Part shown: positions 9,155-16,989 of the stretch, in pieces
How the letters are laid out: the number at the start of each line of letters is the position of its first letter
Position numbering within the stretch: position 1 is the first letter of the stretch
Assembly (NCBI RefSeq): GCF_000015265.1
Contig: NC_008699.1
Span: 1,984,001-2,048,000, forward strand
DNA: 64,000 bases
Reading direction: 5' to 3'
Source of the DNA: Nocardioides sp. JS614
GTDB lineage: Bacteria > Actinomycetota > Actinomycetes > Propionibacteriales > Nocardioidaceae
Notes under the pieces: generated by a model
What the model was told of the DNA's origin: nothing
What the model saw: only the letters and a program-made list of their open reading frames with translations
Database searches by the model: none
Made by a program: the position numbers and the translations under genes

Positions 9155-9493
9155 TCAGCGGGCCGCGCCTGGCTCGGTGCCGGCCGGGAGGTCGAAGCGC
9201 TCGCGGTCGCGGACCGGTACCAGGTCGAGGTACTTGTCGGGGTTCTCGGCGATCACGTTGCGAACGTACGGGCAGAACGGCAGTACGGCGAGCCCGCGTC
9301 GGCGCGCGTCGGCGAGCTCGTCCGCGACGAGCTTGCGGGCCAGGCCCCGCCCGGTGAACCCAGGCCCGAGCTCGGTGTGGGTGAACGAGATCCGGCCGTT
9401 CCGCAGCCGGTAGTCGGTGAAACCCGCCAGCTCGTCGTCCACGTGGATCTCGTAGCGCTGCTTCTCGGGGTTGTCGAGCACGACGGTTGCCAT
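9155..9493 (-). CDS. Small GCN5-like N-acetyltransferase (YjdJ type)
   Basis: A 112-residue single-domain protein of the short acetyltransferase family (PF14542). It has [19 protein letters not shown], the acetyl-CoA loop [15 protein letters not shown], and the C-terminal signature [19 protein letters not shown]. The short length matches the family, which lacks the N-terminal helices of larger GNATs. A good AGGAGG ribosome site lies upstream of the start. It is the first gene of a two-gene unit with nhaA. The substrate is unknown. Confidence 0.88.
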
Positions 9494-9528
9494 CGGGCGT
9501 CCGGCCTCCTGGGGTCGTCAGGGAAACG

Positions 9529-9571
9529 GAGAAGGGGGGTCGGTCGGCTACGCCGACCGACCCCCCTTCTC
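9529..9571 (-). terminator. Strong hairpin downstream of yceI
   Basis: A perfect 20-bp inverted repeat, 9529-9548 against 9552-9571, with a 3-nt loop. It lies 18 nt past the YceI stop on the minus strand and upstream of the acetyltransferase gene. The sequence after the stem on the minus strand is only mildly T-rich, so it may be an L-shaped, stem-only terminator. Confidence 0.75.
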
Positions 9572-9588
9572 GGTGGTTCGTGCCTCGG

Positions 9589-10158
9589 TCAGGCGCTCTT
9601 GATCGCGGAGACCTCGAACTCGAGGACGATCTTCTCGCCCACGAGGACGCCGCCGGTCTCGAGCGCGGCGTTCCAGGTGATCCCGTAGTCCTTGCGGTTG
9701 ATCGTGACCGAGCCCTCGAAGCCGGCGCGCAGGTTGCCGAAGGGGTCGGTGGCCGCGCCCTCGAACTGGAACGGGATCGTCACCGACTGCGTGACGCCCT
9801 TGATCGTCAGGTCGCCGACCAGGTCGAAGGAGGTCGCGCCGGTGCTGCGGACGTCGGTGGAGACGAAGGTGATGGTCGGGTACTCGTCCATCGCGAGGAA
9901 GTCGTTGCTGCGCAGGTGGCCGTCGCGCTGCTCGTTGCGGGTGTCGATGCTGGCGGCCTGGATGGTGACGGTGACCTTCGAGGCGCCGAGGTTGCTGCCG
10001 TCGACGATGGCGGTGCCCTCGAACTCGTTGAACGCGCCGCGGACCTTGGTGACCATCGCGTGCCGGGCGACGAAGCCGACCCGGGTGTGCGAGGCGTCGA
10101 GGGTCCAGGTGCCGGTCAGGTCGGAGACGGTGGCGGGGGTGACGGGGGCGGTGGTCAT
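9589..10158 (-). CDS. YceI-family lipid-binding protein
   Basis: A 189-residue YceI-like lipocalin-fold protein. Landmarks are GTWTLDASHTRVGFVARHAMV, VRGAFNEFEG, RDGHLRSNDFLAMDEYPTITF and the closing MNRKD-type segment INRKDYGITWN. YceI proteins bind isoprenoid-like lipids in a long barrel. No signal peptide is present, so this member is probably cytosolic, as in many actinobacterial homologues. It is divergent from a MarR-type regulator with a palindrome between them, which suggests repression by that regulator. A very strong hairpin follows the gene. Confidence 0.92.
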   Translation of the reverse strand: MTTAPVTPATVSDLTGTWTLDASHTRVGFVARHAMVTKVRGAFNEFEGTAIVDGSNLGASKVTVTIQAASIDTRNEQRDGHLRSNDFLAMDEYPTITFVSTDVRSTGATSFDLVGDLTIKGVTQSVTIPFQFEGAATDPFGNLRAGFEGSVTINRKDYGITWNAALETGGVLVGEKIVLEFEVSAIKSA

Positions 10159-10190
10159 GCGAGGCTCCTAGTGGTGTGCTGATGGTGGCT

Positions 10191-10212
10191 AGTGGTTGAT
10201 GTATCAACTACT
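10191..10212. promoter_or_regulatory. Palindromic operator candidate between yceI and marR
   Basis: GTTGATGTATCAAC is a perfect 14-nt palindrome at 10195-10208; it extends to 22 nt (10191-10212) with one mismatched pair. Additional ATCAAC and GTCAAC half-sites follow near 10218 and 10235. MarR-family dimers bind palindromes of this size in divergent promoters. Confidence 0.6.
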
Positions 10213-10262
10213 CTGCCATCAACCTAGGTGACGTGTCAACTATTCCCGGGTACGCTCTTCCC

Positions 10263-10739
10263 ATGAGTACCGACGTCGAATGGCTGAGCGCCGAGCAGGA
10301 GCAGGTCTGGCGCCGCTGGCTGAGCCTGAACGCGATGCTGCCGGCCGCCCTGCACCGCGAGCTGCAGGCGGACGCCGGCCTCTCGCTGCCGGACTTCGAC
10401 GTGCTCGTCCACCTCACCGACAGCCCCGCGGGTCGGGTCCGCGTGAGCGACCTCGCCCACGCCCTGCAGTGGGAGAAGAGCCGGGTCTCCCATCACGTCA
10501 CCCGGATGGAGCGCCGGGGACTGGTCCGCCGCGAGGACTGCCCGGACGACGCGCGCGGGTCGTTCGTCGTCGTCGCGCCCGCCGGCCGGGCGGCGATCGA
10601 GCAGGCGGCCCCCGGGCACGTGCGCGCGGTGCGCGACCTGATCTTCGACCACCTGACCGGCGACGATCTCGCCAGCCTCGACGTGATCACCCGCAAGGTG
10701 CTCGCCCGCCTGACGACCTCCGCCCCGGCTGCGAGCTGA
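10263..10739 (+). CDS. MarR-family transcriptional regulator
   Basis: A 158-residue winged-helix regulator. It has the dimer helix EQEQVWRRWLSLNAMLPAAL, the helix-turn-helix VSDLAHALQWEKSRVSHHVTRMERRG and the wing residues VRREDCPDDARGSFVVV, with the C-terminal dimer helices following. It starts at ATG 10263: the hexamer TACGCT ends six nt earlier and there is no ribosome site, so its mRNA is probably leaderless. It probably controls the divergent yceI gene and itself through the palindrome at 10191-10212. The effector is unknown. Confidence 0.9.
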   Translation: MSTDVEWLSAEQEQVWRRWLSLNAMLPAALHRELQADAGLSLPDFDVLVHLTDSPAGRVRVSDLAHALQWEKSRVSHHVTRMERRGLVRREDCPDDARGSFVVVAPAGRAAIEQAAPGHVRAVRDLIFDHLTGDDLASLDVITRKVLARLTTSAPAAS

Positions 10740-10791
10740 GCGTCCCGACCCCGCGGGTAGCGTGGGACGCCGGTCGACGGAAGGAACGGGT

Positions 10792-11931
10792 GTGGGCGAG
10801 CCGGTCGAGATCGACACCGGACAGGCGGACCAGCGCGCCGTCTACGACGCGCTGCGAGCCCGCTGCCCGGTGGCCCACGAGGACGGGGCCTGGGTGGTGC
10901 TGCGGCACGCGGAGGTGGTCGCTGCGGCCACGGACCCGGCGCGCTTCTCCAGTGACGTCACCGGCCGACGGGCGATCCCCAACAGCCTGGACGGCGCCGA
11001 GCACGCGGCGTACCGCGCCGTCGTCGACCGCTACCTCACGTCCGAGCGCGTGGCCCGGCAGGAGCCCGGCTGCCGCAGGCATGCAGTCGCCATCGTCGAC
11101 GCGCTGCCGCGCGACGTCACCGTGAAGACCATTGGCGGGATCGGCGTGCCGTACGCCGTGCGCTCCCAGTCCTCCTGGCTGGGCTGGCCGGCCGAGCTGG
11201 AGGCAGAGCTGGTCGCCTGGTTGCAGGACAACCACGCCGCCACCCGGTCCGGGGACCGCGCCCGGACCATGGAGGTGGCCGAGCGCTTCGACCACCTCAT
11301 CCGCACCCTGCTCGACGAGCGGCGGGACGGTCCGGTGGTCGACGTCACCGGCGAGCTGCTGCGGGAGACCGTGGACGGTCGGCCGCTGACCGACGAGGAG
11401 GTCGTCTCGATCCTGCGCAACTGGACGGCCGGAGACCTCGGCTCGCTGGCCACCTCGGTCGGTGTGATCGTGCACTTCCTCGCGGCCAATCCGGCCCCGC
11501 AACGCGACGTCCGCGCACTCGTCGAGGCTGGGGACCGCGCCGGCGTGGAGGCGGCGGTCGAGGAGATCTTGCGCATCGACGACCCGTTCATCGCCAACCG
11601 TCGGCGAGCGACCAGGACGGTCGAGCTCGGCGGCGAGACGATCCCCGAGGACGACCGGCTGCTGCTCAACTGGACCGCCGCCAACCGCGACCCGCTGGTC
11701 TTCGGAGACCCCGACGAGTACGACCCGGTCGGGCACGCCGCAGCCAACCTGGTCTTCGGCATCGGCCCGCACGTCTGCCCGGGTCGCGAGCTCACGCTGA
11801 TGGAGCTGCGGGTGGTCGTCGAGGAACTGCTGGCGCGCACCACCTGGCTCGAGCCCGCGCTCGACCGGCCGGCCGTGCGCGAGACGCCTCCGGTCGGCGG
11901 CTGGGCCCGGGTGCCCGTGGTCCTGCGCTGA
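10792..11931 (+). CDS. Cytochrome P450
   Basis: A 379-residue soluble bacterial P450. The heme loop is FGIGPHVCPGREL with the thiolate Cys; the K-helix ExxR lies in EEILRIDD, followed by NRRRATRTVELGG. The I-helix reads NWTAGDLGSLATSV, which lacks the usual acid-threonine pair and instead has a GDLGS variant that I recognise from actinomycete P450s; proton delivery may differ. No ferredoxin or reductase gene is adjacent, so redox partners act in trans. GTG 10792 is chosen because GGAAGGA precedes it at a good distance; GTG 10762 is an alternative. Confidence 0.93.
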   Translation: MGEPVEIDTGQADQRAVYDALRARCPVAHEDGAWVVLRHAEVVAAATDPARFSSDVTGRRAIPNSLDGAEHAAYRAVVDRYLTSERVARQEPGCRRHAVAIVDALPRDVTVKTIGGIGVPYAVRSQSSWLGWPAELEAELVAWLQDNHAATRSGDRARTMEVAERFDHLIRTLLDERRDGPVVDVTGELLRETVDGRPLTDEEVVSILRNWTAGDLGSLATSVGVIVHFLAANPAPQRDVRALVEAGDRAGVEAAVEEILRIDDPFIANRRRATRTVELGGETIPEDDRLLLNWTAANRDPLVFGDPDEYDPVGHAAANLVFGIGPHVCPGRELTLMELRVVVEELLARTTWLEPALDRPAVRETPPVGGWARVPVVLR

Positions 11932-11954
11932 TTCCCGCCCGGGGACGGTGCGGG

Positions 11955-12215
11955 TCAGGCGCGGGTGCGGTCCGTCCCGGCGACCGACTCCGCTGCACCG
12001 ATCAGCAGCACCGCAGCGATCACCGCGAGCACGAAGCCGAGCACGTTGAGCTCCCAGATGCTGCCGGTGCCGAACAGCTGCGCGATCAGACCGCCGATCA
12101 GTGACCCGACCAGGCCCAGGCCCAGGGTCGCGAGGATGCCGAGGTTCTGGCGGCCCGGCTTGATGAGGCGGGCGAGGGCTCCGATGATGAGCCCGGCCAC
12201 GAGGAAACCGATCAT
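11955..12215 (-). CDS. GlsB/YeaQ/YmgE-family stress membrane protein
   Basis: An 86-residue membrane protein with three hydrophobic helices. It has the family hallmarks GFLVAGLIIGALARLIKPG, LGILATLGLGLVGSLIGG and a final VLGFVLAVIAAVLLI segment. Family members are induced by general or envelope stress, but their exact role is unknown. The start at ATG 12215 is preceded by TACGTT ending six nt upstream and no clear ribosome site, so the transcript may be leaderless. It is convergent with the P450 gene, 23 nt away. Confidence 0.85.
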   Translation of the reverse strand: MIGFLVAGLIIGALARLIKPGRQNLGILATLGLGLVGSLIGGLIAQLFGTGSIWELNVLGFVLAVIAAVLLIGAAESVAGTDRTRA

Positions 12216-12275
12216 GCTTCCAACGTAACCGCTGCCCGGGCGGTCGAAACCGCCGCAGCCGTTCCGTCCGGGTTG

Positions 12276-12295
12276 GGGCCCTTCGGCCCTTTTTT
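12276..12295 (+). terminator. Hairpin plus T-run just upstream of yjjI
   Basis: GGGCC (12276-12280), loop CTTC, GGCCC (12285-12289), then six T residues. In form this is an intrinsic terminator on the plus strand, 30 nt before the yjjI start. It could end stray plus-strand transcription from the P450 side, or act as an attenuator if yjjI transcription starts upstream of it. Confidence 0.55.
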
Positions 12296-12325
12296 CCCCG
12301 GGACCTCGGTCCGCATGCTGGAGGC

Positions 12326-13873
12326 ATGGAGCTGCCCGAGCTGCGCCGTCAGGCGCGCGAGACCGTCGACGACCCCACCCTGACCTTCCGCCAACGGATG
12401 CACCGTCTCGCAACGCTCGCCGAGAACTCCCTGGAGCCGCCCGAGGTTTCCGCGGCGTGTGCCGAGGCCCTCGACAAGCGGATCATCTGCGACATGTACG
12501 AGGGCAACGCGCCGCACCGGCCGCGCTATTTGCTGCCCGACTTCGCGCTGCTGCTGCGCAACGGCTCGGCGTTCCTCGAGCTCGGGCCGGCGACCGACCT
12601 GGACGAGGCGCTCGCCACGCTGCTCATCGGCTACAGCCAGGTGCCGTCCATCACCGGCTACCCCGTGTGGCTCGGGGACCTGGACGCGCTCCTGGAGCCG
12701 TACGTCGAGGGTGTCTCCGAGGAGGAGCTGCACCGCAAGCTGCGGCTGTTCTGGATCTCCCTGGACCGGATGTTCCCCGACGCGTTCACCCACGCGAACC
12801 TCGGCCCGGACGACAGCCGGGTCGGTCGGATGGCCCTGCGCCTGGAGCGCGAGCTGCTCCAGGTGGTGCCGAACCTCTCGCTCAAGGTCGACCCCGAGCG
12901 CACCCCGGACGACTACGTCCGCGACGCGGTCGAGACCGTCTTCGCCTGCGGCAAGCCGCACTTCGTCAACCACCCGATGATGGTCGGCGACCTGGGGGCG
13001 GCGTACGGCGTCGTGTCCTGCTACAACTCGCTGGTCGCCGGCGGCGGCTCGCACACCCTGACCCGGCTGAACCTGCGCGAGGTCGCGCTGCGCCACGAGG
13101 GCGAGCGCACCTCGTTCCTCGACGAGCTGCTGCCGCGCTACGTCGAGCTGACCGCCGAGCTGATGGAGGCGCGGATCCGGCACCTGGTCGAGGAGGCCCG
13201 CTTCTTCGAGCACTCCTGGCTGGTCACCGACGGTCTGCTGCACCTGGACCGCTACGCCGCGATGTTCGGCGTCTACGGCCTCGCGGAGGCGGTGTCGATC
13301 GTTCTCGAGCACGAGGGTGTCGAGGCCCGCTACGGGCACGACGACGTCGCGGACGAGCTCGCGCTCCAGATCCTCACCCGCGTGCACGAGCTGGTCGCGG
13401 CCCGGCCGATGCCCTACTGCGAGGGGAACGGCGGGCGGGCGTTCCTGCACAGCCAGTCGGGCATCGACTCCGACCTCGGCGTGACCGCCGGCTGCCGGAT
13501 CCCGGTCGGCGACGAGCCGGACCTGCTGCGGCACCTGCGCACGATCACCCCGAACCACGCGCTGTTCCCGGCGGGCATCAGCGACGTCCTCGCCTTCGAC
13601 GACACCGCGCGGCGCAACCCGGACGCCGTGGTCGACGTGATCCGGGGCGCGTTCCGGACCGGGATGCGGGACGTGACGTTCAACCTGGACAGCAACGACT
13701 TCATCCGGATCACCGGCTACCTGGTGCGCAAGTCCGACCTGGCGAAGATCGAGCACGGCGCGCGGCACGACAGCACGTTCCTCGCTGCCGGCTCGGTCGC
13801 GCAGTCGCACGTCGACCGGAGAGTGCCGAAGCGGATCGTCGCCCATGAGATCGACGCCGGTCCGGCTCGCTGA
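12326..13873 (+). CDS. yjjI: YjjI-family glycyl radical enzyme
   Basis: A 515-residue protein, the same size as E. coli YjjI and similar along its length (IICDMYEGNAPHRPRYLLPD, FTHANLGPDDS, FRTGMRDVTFNLDSNDF). The candidate catalytic thiyl Cys is Cys232 in YGVVSCYNSL, and the glycyl-radical loop is RITGY with Gly464. The family (DUF3029) uses a protein radical, but its reaction is unknown. The radical form is cleaved by oxygen, so activity implies micro-aerobic or anaerobic moments. It is followed by, and overlaps with, its activase. A GGAGG ribosome site precedes ATG 12326. Confidence 0.92.
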   Translation: MELPELRRQARETVDDPTLTFRQRMHRLATLAENSLEPPEVSAACAEALDKRIICDMYEGNAPHRPRYLLPDFALLLRNGSAFLELGPATDLDEALATLLIGYSQVPSITGYPVWLGDLDALLEPYVEGVSEEELHRKLRLFWISLDRMFPDAFTHANLGPDDSRVGRMALRLERELLQVVPNLSLKVDPERTPDDYVRDAVETVFACGKPHFVNHPMMVGDLGAAYGVVSCYNSLVAGGGSHTLTRLNLREVALRHEGERTSFLDELLPRYVELTAELMEARIRHLVEEARFFEHSWLVTDGLLHLDRYAAMFGVYGLAEAVSIVLEHEGVEARYGHDDVADELALQILTRVHELVAARPMPYCEGNGGRAFLHSQSGIDSDLGVTAGCRIPVGDEPDLLRHLRTITPNHALFPAGISDVLAFDDTARRNPDAVVDVIRGAFRTGMRDVTFNLDSNDFIRITGYLVRKSDLAKIEHGARHDSTFLAAGSVAQSHVDRRVPKRIVAHEIDAGPAR

Positions 13874-14570
13874 CGTCATCCCGTTCTCCTGGGTCGACGG
13901 ACCGGGGAACCGGTTCGTCGTCTTCGTCCAGGGCTGCTCGTTCGACTGCCTGGCCTGCCACAACCCCGAGACCATCGCGCCCTGCGGGCCGGCCAGCCGG
14001 GTGAGCTCGGTCGGGGAGCTGCTCGAGCAGATCCGGGTCGCCGAGCCCTACCTGTCCGGAGTGACGGTCTCTGGCGGGGAGGCGACCGGCCAGTGGCGGT
14101 TCGTGCGCGACCTGTTCACCGAGGTGCGCGCGGACCCGCAGCTGGCTCGCCTGACGACGTACGTCGACTCGAACGGGCACGCGCTCCCGCGGGTCTGGGA
14201 CGAGCTGTTGCCGGTGGCCGACGGGTTCATGATCGACCTCAAGGCCCTCGATCCCGAGGTGCACCGCCGGCTCACCGGACGCGGCAACGAGCTGGTGCTC
14301 GACTCGATCCGCTACCTGCACGGTCAGGGCCGGCTGCACGAGGTGCGGCTGCTGCTGGTGCCCGGGTACAACGACAGCCCGGACCAGCTCGCCCGGACGG
14401 CGGCGTGGCTCGCCGACCTCGACCCGCGCCTGCGGGTGGTGGTCATCGGCTTCCGCCGGCACGGCGTCCGCCCGGAGCACCAGCACCTCCCGGAGGCCAC
14501 GCCGGAGCTGGTCGCCGACGCCCGGCGGGTGTTGGCCGAGGCCGGCCTCGGGGCGGTCGTCACCGTCTGA
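13845..14570 (+). CDS. yjjW: YjjW-type radical SAM glycyl-radical activase
   Basis: A 241-residue radical SAM enzyme. CSFDCLACHN gives the CX3CX2C cluster ligands (Cys31, Cys35, Cys38), after FSWVDGPGNRFVVFVQG. GVTVSGGEAT is the SAM-binding GGE motif and VDSNGH follows. It lacks the extra ferredoxin-like Cys pairs seen in some activases, so it is of the short type. It should abstract hydrogen from Gly464 of the preceding enzyme, with which it overlaps by 29 nt; this coupling is typical of yjjI-yjjW pairs. Confidence 0.92.
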   Translation: MRSTPVRLADVIPFSWVDGPGNRFVVFVQGCSFDCLACHNPETIAPCGPASRVSSVGELLEQIRVAEPYLSGVTVSGGEATGQWRFVRDLFTEVRADPQLARLTTYVDSNGHALPRVWDELLPVADGFMIDLKALDPEVHRRLTGRGNELVLDSIRYLHGQGRLHEVRLLLVPGYNDSPDQLARTAAWLADLDPRLRVVVIGFRRHGVRPEHQHLPEATPELVADARRVLAEAGLGAVVTV

Positions 14571-14592
14571 CGCGGCGACGCGCGATCCGCAC

Positions 14593-15285
14593 TCAGCCGA
14601 AGGCGTGGGCGGGGGCCTCGCTCGGCCGCTCGCGGAGCCGGATGGTCGACTCCGCCCAGGAGATCTCCGCCGCCTCGGCGCCGGCGATCACGGTGTGCCG
14701 GTGCAGGCGGCGTACGACGGTCCGGACGAGCCACGGGCCCTGGTCCCCGCGCCGGTCGTAGCCCAGCAGCGAGCCGGGGCGGCCGTGCCCGACGATCAGT
14801 GAGCAGAGGACCATCGAGCCGTCGGCTCCGGGTTCGAACCGAGCGTCGAGCACCCGCCCGATCCGCTCGCCCTCGGGGCCGAGGACCGCCATCCCGGTCA
14901 GCCGCGAGAGGCGGTGACCCTCGCGGTCGCGGCGCAGCACCCCGTCGCGTCGTACCGAGAGGTGCAGGGCGCTGTCGAGGCGGTCCACGTCCTCCATGCC
15001 GATGCGCCACGGGCGGGTGCGGTGCGGCTCGGCGGGCTTGAGCTCGGCCCACTTCCGCACGAGCGCACCGCCGGTCCGGCCACCCAGCCGGGCGAGGAGC
15101 GCAGCGGGTCCGGTCAGCACCGCGGTGATCGCCAGGCGCTCGCCGACCTGGGTGAGCTCGACGTCGTCGACCTTGCCGAGCAGTGCCCCGTCACAGTCGA
15201 TGAGCTGTCGGTCGAGCAGGTGCAGGGCGCCGTCGATCCGCCCCTCGAGCCGGTTCTCCCGGCGCTCGTCGCTGTCGCCGCTCAC
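14593..15285 (-). CDS. PRC-barrel domain protein coupled to the Nramp-like transporter
   Basis: A 230-residue cytosolic protein with two PRC-barrel-like repeats: LHLLDRQLIDCDGALLGKVDDVEL near residue 25 and RLTGMAVLGPEGERIGRVLDARF near residue 140. PRC barrels are small beta-barrels found in RNA-processing and photosynthetic proteins and as regulatory tails. The GTG start (15285) overlaps the transporter stop as GTGA, so the two are made together, and the protein may gate or sense for the transporter. That role is inferred from context only. Confidence 0.75.
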   Translation of the reverse strand: MSGDSDERRENRLEGRIDGALHLLDRQLIDCDGALLGKVDDVELTQVGERLAITAVLTGPAALLARLGGRTGGALVRKWAELKPAEPHRTRPWRIGMEDVDRLDSALHLSVRRDGVLRRDREGHRLSRLTGMAVLGPEGERIGRVLDARFEPGADGSMVLCSLIVGHGRPGSLLGYDRRGDQGPWLVRTVVRRLHRHTVIAGAEAAEISWAESTIRLRERPSEAPAHAFG

Positions 15286-16511
15286 TGGCCCATCCTCGTC
15301 CAGATCATCAGGGGGAGCGCTGCTACCGCGGCCACCCCGATCACGACCAGGTAGATGCTGCCCAGACCGTTGGCCAGTCGCCCGTTGACGTGCTCGCCCA
15401 TGTAGTCCGGGTCGTTGGCCACCACGAGGATCGGGAAGTACGTCAACGGCAGCGCCACCGCCGAGAACACCACCGACACCTCCGTGACCAGGATCGGGTC
15501 GACCGCGGTCATCAGGAAGGCCGTGGCGGCGAGCGTGGCGAGCACCAGCACGGCGTGGAAGGAGACCGCCTGGCTCGGGCGGACGTACTTTCCCCACTGG
15601 GTGCCGAAGTACTGCCCGATGCTGTAGCCCACGCTGAGGCCCGTCTCGCAGGCGGCTCCGAACGTCGCCGCGACGAAGCCGAGGATGGCGATGGCGAGCC
15701 CGACCTTGCCCAGGGCGGCGGCGACCGGCAGGCCGACCTGGCCGAGGCTGTCCACGCTGATCTCGGACGGGCCGAGCACCATCCAGGCGCTCCCGGCGAT
15801 CGCCAGCGACAGCAGGCCGCCGAGCGGGAAGCCGACGAAGACGTTGGCGCGCATCGTCGGGATGTCTTTCGGGGTCCACCCCTCCTCGACGCCGCCGGAG
15901 GAGAAGAAGAAGACCTCGTACGGCGTCATCGCCGCGCCGAACAGCGCGACGGAGTAGTACGCGAAGGTCCGCCAGTGCTCGTCGGACGGCTTCTCGGCGG
16001 CCGCGGCCTGCTGGGCGAGGGCGCCCCAGTCCGGTCCCAGCTGCCACAGGCCGACGGCGAACACGATCAACGCGAGCCCGAGCAGGCCCAGCACGTTCTC
16101 GATCGCGCTGAACTTCGCCCGCCACAGCAGCAGCCAGACGAGCAGGCCGACCAGCGGCACGATCAGCAGGAGGTGCACGGAGGCGACCAGCTGGAGCGAG
16201 AGGGCGACACCGCCGATCTCGGCCACGAACGTGAGGAACGTGATCAGCATCGAGGAGAGCAGGTTGAGCAGGCCGAGCCGAGGGCCGAGCCGCTCGCGCA
16301 CGAGGTCGAAGGTCGCCCGCCCACTGACCGCCGCGACCCGGCCGGACATCTCGGCGAAGACGCAGATGCCGAGGACGCCGACGACGACCACCCACGCCAT
16401 CGAGAGGCCGAAGCGCGCGCCGACCTGTGCGTTCGTGACGAGGTCGCCGATGTCGACGAAGCCGCCGATCGCGGTGAGGATGCCGAGCGCGACGGCGAAG
16501 TACTTCTTCAC
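15282..16511 (-). CDS. Nramp-related divalent metal transporter with altered metal site
   Basis: A 409-residue membrane protein with 11 or so helices and Nramp architecture. The TM1 metal motif is Asp20-Ile-Gly-Asp23, where Nramps have Asp-Pro-Gly-Asn. The TM6 motif reads Ala193-Ala-Met-Thr196-Pro-Tyr198-Glu199, where Nramps have Ala-x-x-Met-Pro-His-Asn. Thus the soft Met ligand, the His and both Asn are changed, giving a harder, more acidic site; selectivity for Mg2+ or another hard cation instead of Mn2+/Fe2+ is an inference. It lies between a lipoprotein gene and a PRC-barrel gene with four-base overlaps on both sides. GTG start. Confidence 0.8.
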   Translation of the reverse strand: MKKYFAVALGILTAIGGFVDIGDLVTNAQVGARFGLSMAWVVVVGVLGICVFAEMSGRVAAVSGRATFDLVRERLGPRLGLLNLLSSMLITFLTFVAEIGGVALSLQLVASVHLLLIVPLVGLLVWLLLWRAKFSAIENVLGLLGLALIVFAVGLWQLGPDWGALAQQAAAAEKPSDEHWRTFAYYSVALFGAAMTPYEVFFFSSGGVEEGWTPKDIPTMRANVFVGFPLGGLLSLAIAGSAWMVLGPSEISVDSLGQVGLPVAAALGKVGLAIAILGFVAATFGAACETGLSVGYSIGQYFGTQWGKYVRPSQAVSFHAVLVLATLAATAFLMTAVDPILVTEVSVVFSAVALPLTYFPILVVANDPDYMGEHVNGRLANGLGSIYLVVIGVAAVAALPLMIWTRMGQ

Positions 16512-16961
16512 CGCAGGCCGTCCGCGGCCTGGGTGAGCTTGCGGTCCAGCTCCTCGAGCTGGTCGAGCAGCTTCGGGTACTCGTCGCTGTCACGGCGCAC
16601 GATGGCGATCCGCACCTCGCTGACCAGGTCGGAGGCGTCGGACATCAGGCTGGTGACCCGCTTGTACGTCGCGTCGTCGCGCGGCTCGGGCTGCTCCCCG
16701 CCGAACTTGGCCATCGTCGCGCCCACCGCGGACTCGCTGTCCTGTGCGACGACCTGCTGGTACTTGCCCGGCACCTTGTTCTCGCGCTCCAGGCGGAGCA
16801 GCAGGGCGACGGTGGCTACCTGGCTGGCCGTGTCCTCCAGGGCCTGGCGGGCCTGGTCGGTCCACGAGTTGTGGTCGGGCGACTGGGGTGCGCAGCCGCC
16901 GCCCAGGAGCACCACCAGCGCGGTGCCCAGGGCCGCGAGCACACGCGCGGTCGATCTCACG
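16508..16961 (-). CDS. Small lipoprotein, first gene of the Nramp-like operon
   Basis: A 150-residue protein. It starts with a short basic N-terminus and hydrophobic stretch ending in LLGGGC, a reasonable lipobox, so the mature chain would be anchored outside the membrane. The rest is helical and charged (TDQARQALEDTASQVATVAL, EVRIAIVRRDSDEYPKLLDQ), probably a coiled bundle. No known domain is recognised. Its TGA overlaps the transporter GTG. It could be an extracytoplasmic partner for metal uptake; the role is unknown. The frame is open further upstream, but the signal sequence fixes GTG 16961. Confidence 0.7.
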
Positions 16962-16989
16962 CCGGCTCCGTACCCAGAGGGTCGGAGCG

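Noticed and set aside
6571..9357. A 928-residue plus-strand open frame across DUF5996 and nhaA
   Set aside because: It covers two well-recognised minus-strand genes and reads as low-complexity charged sequence.
14821..14845. Another GTTCGAACC resembling a tRNA T-arm
   Set aside because: It is inside the PRC-barrel coding sequence with no tRNA structure around it.
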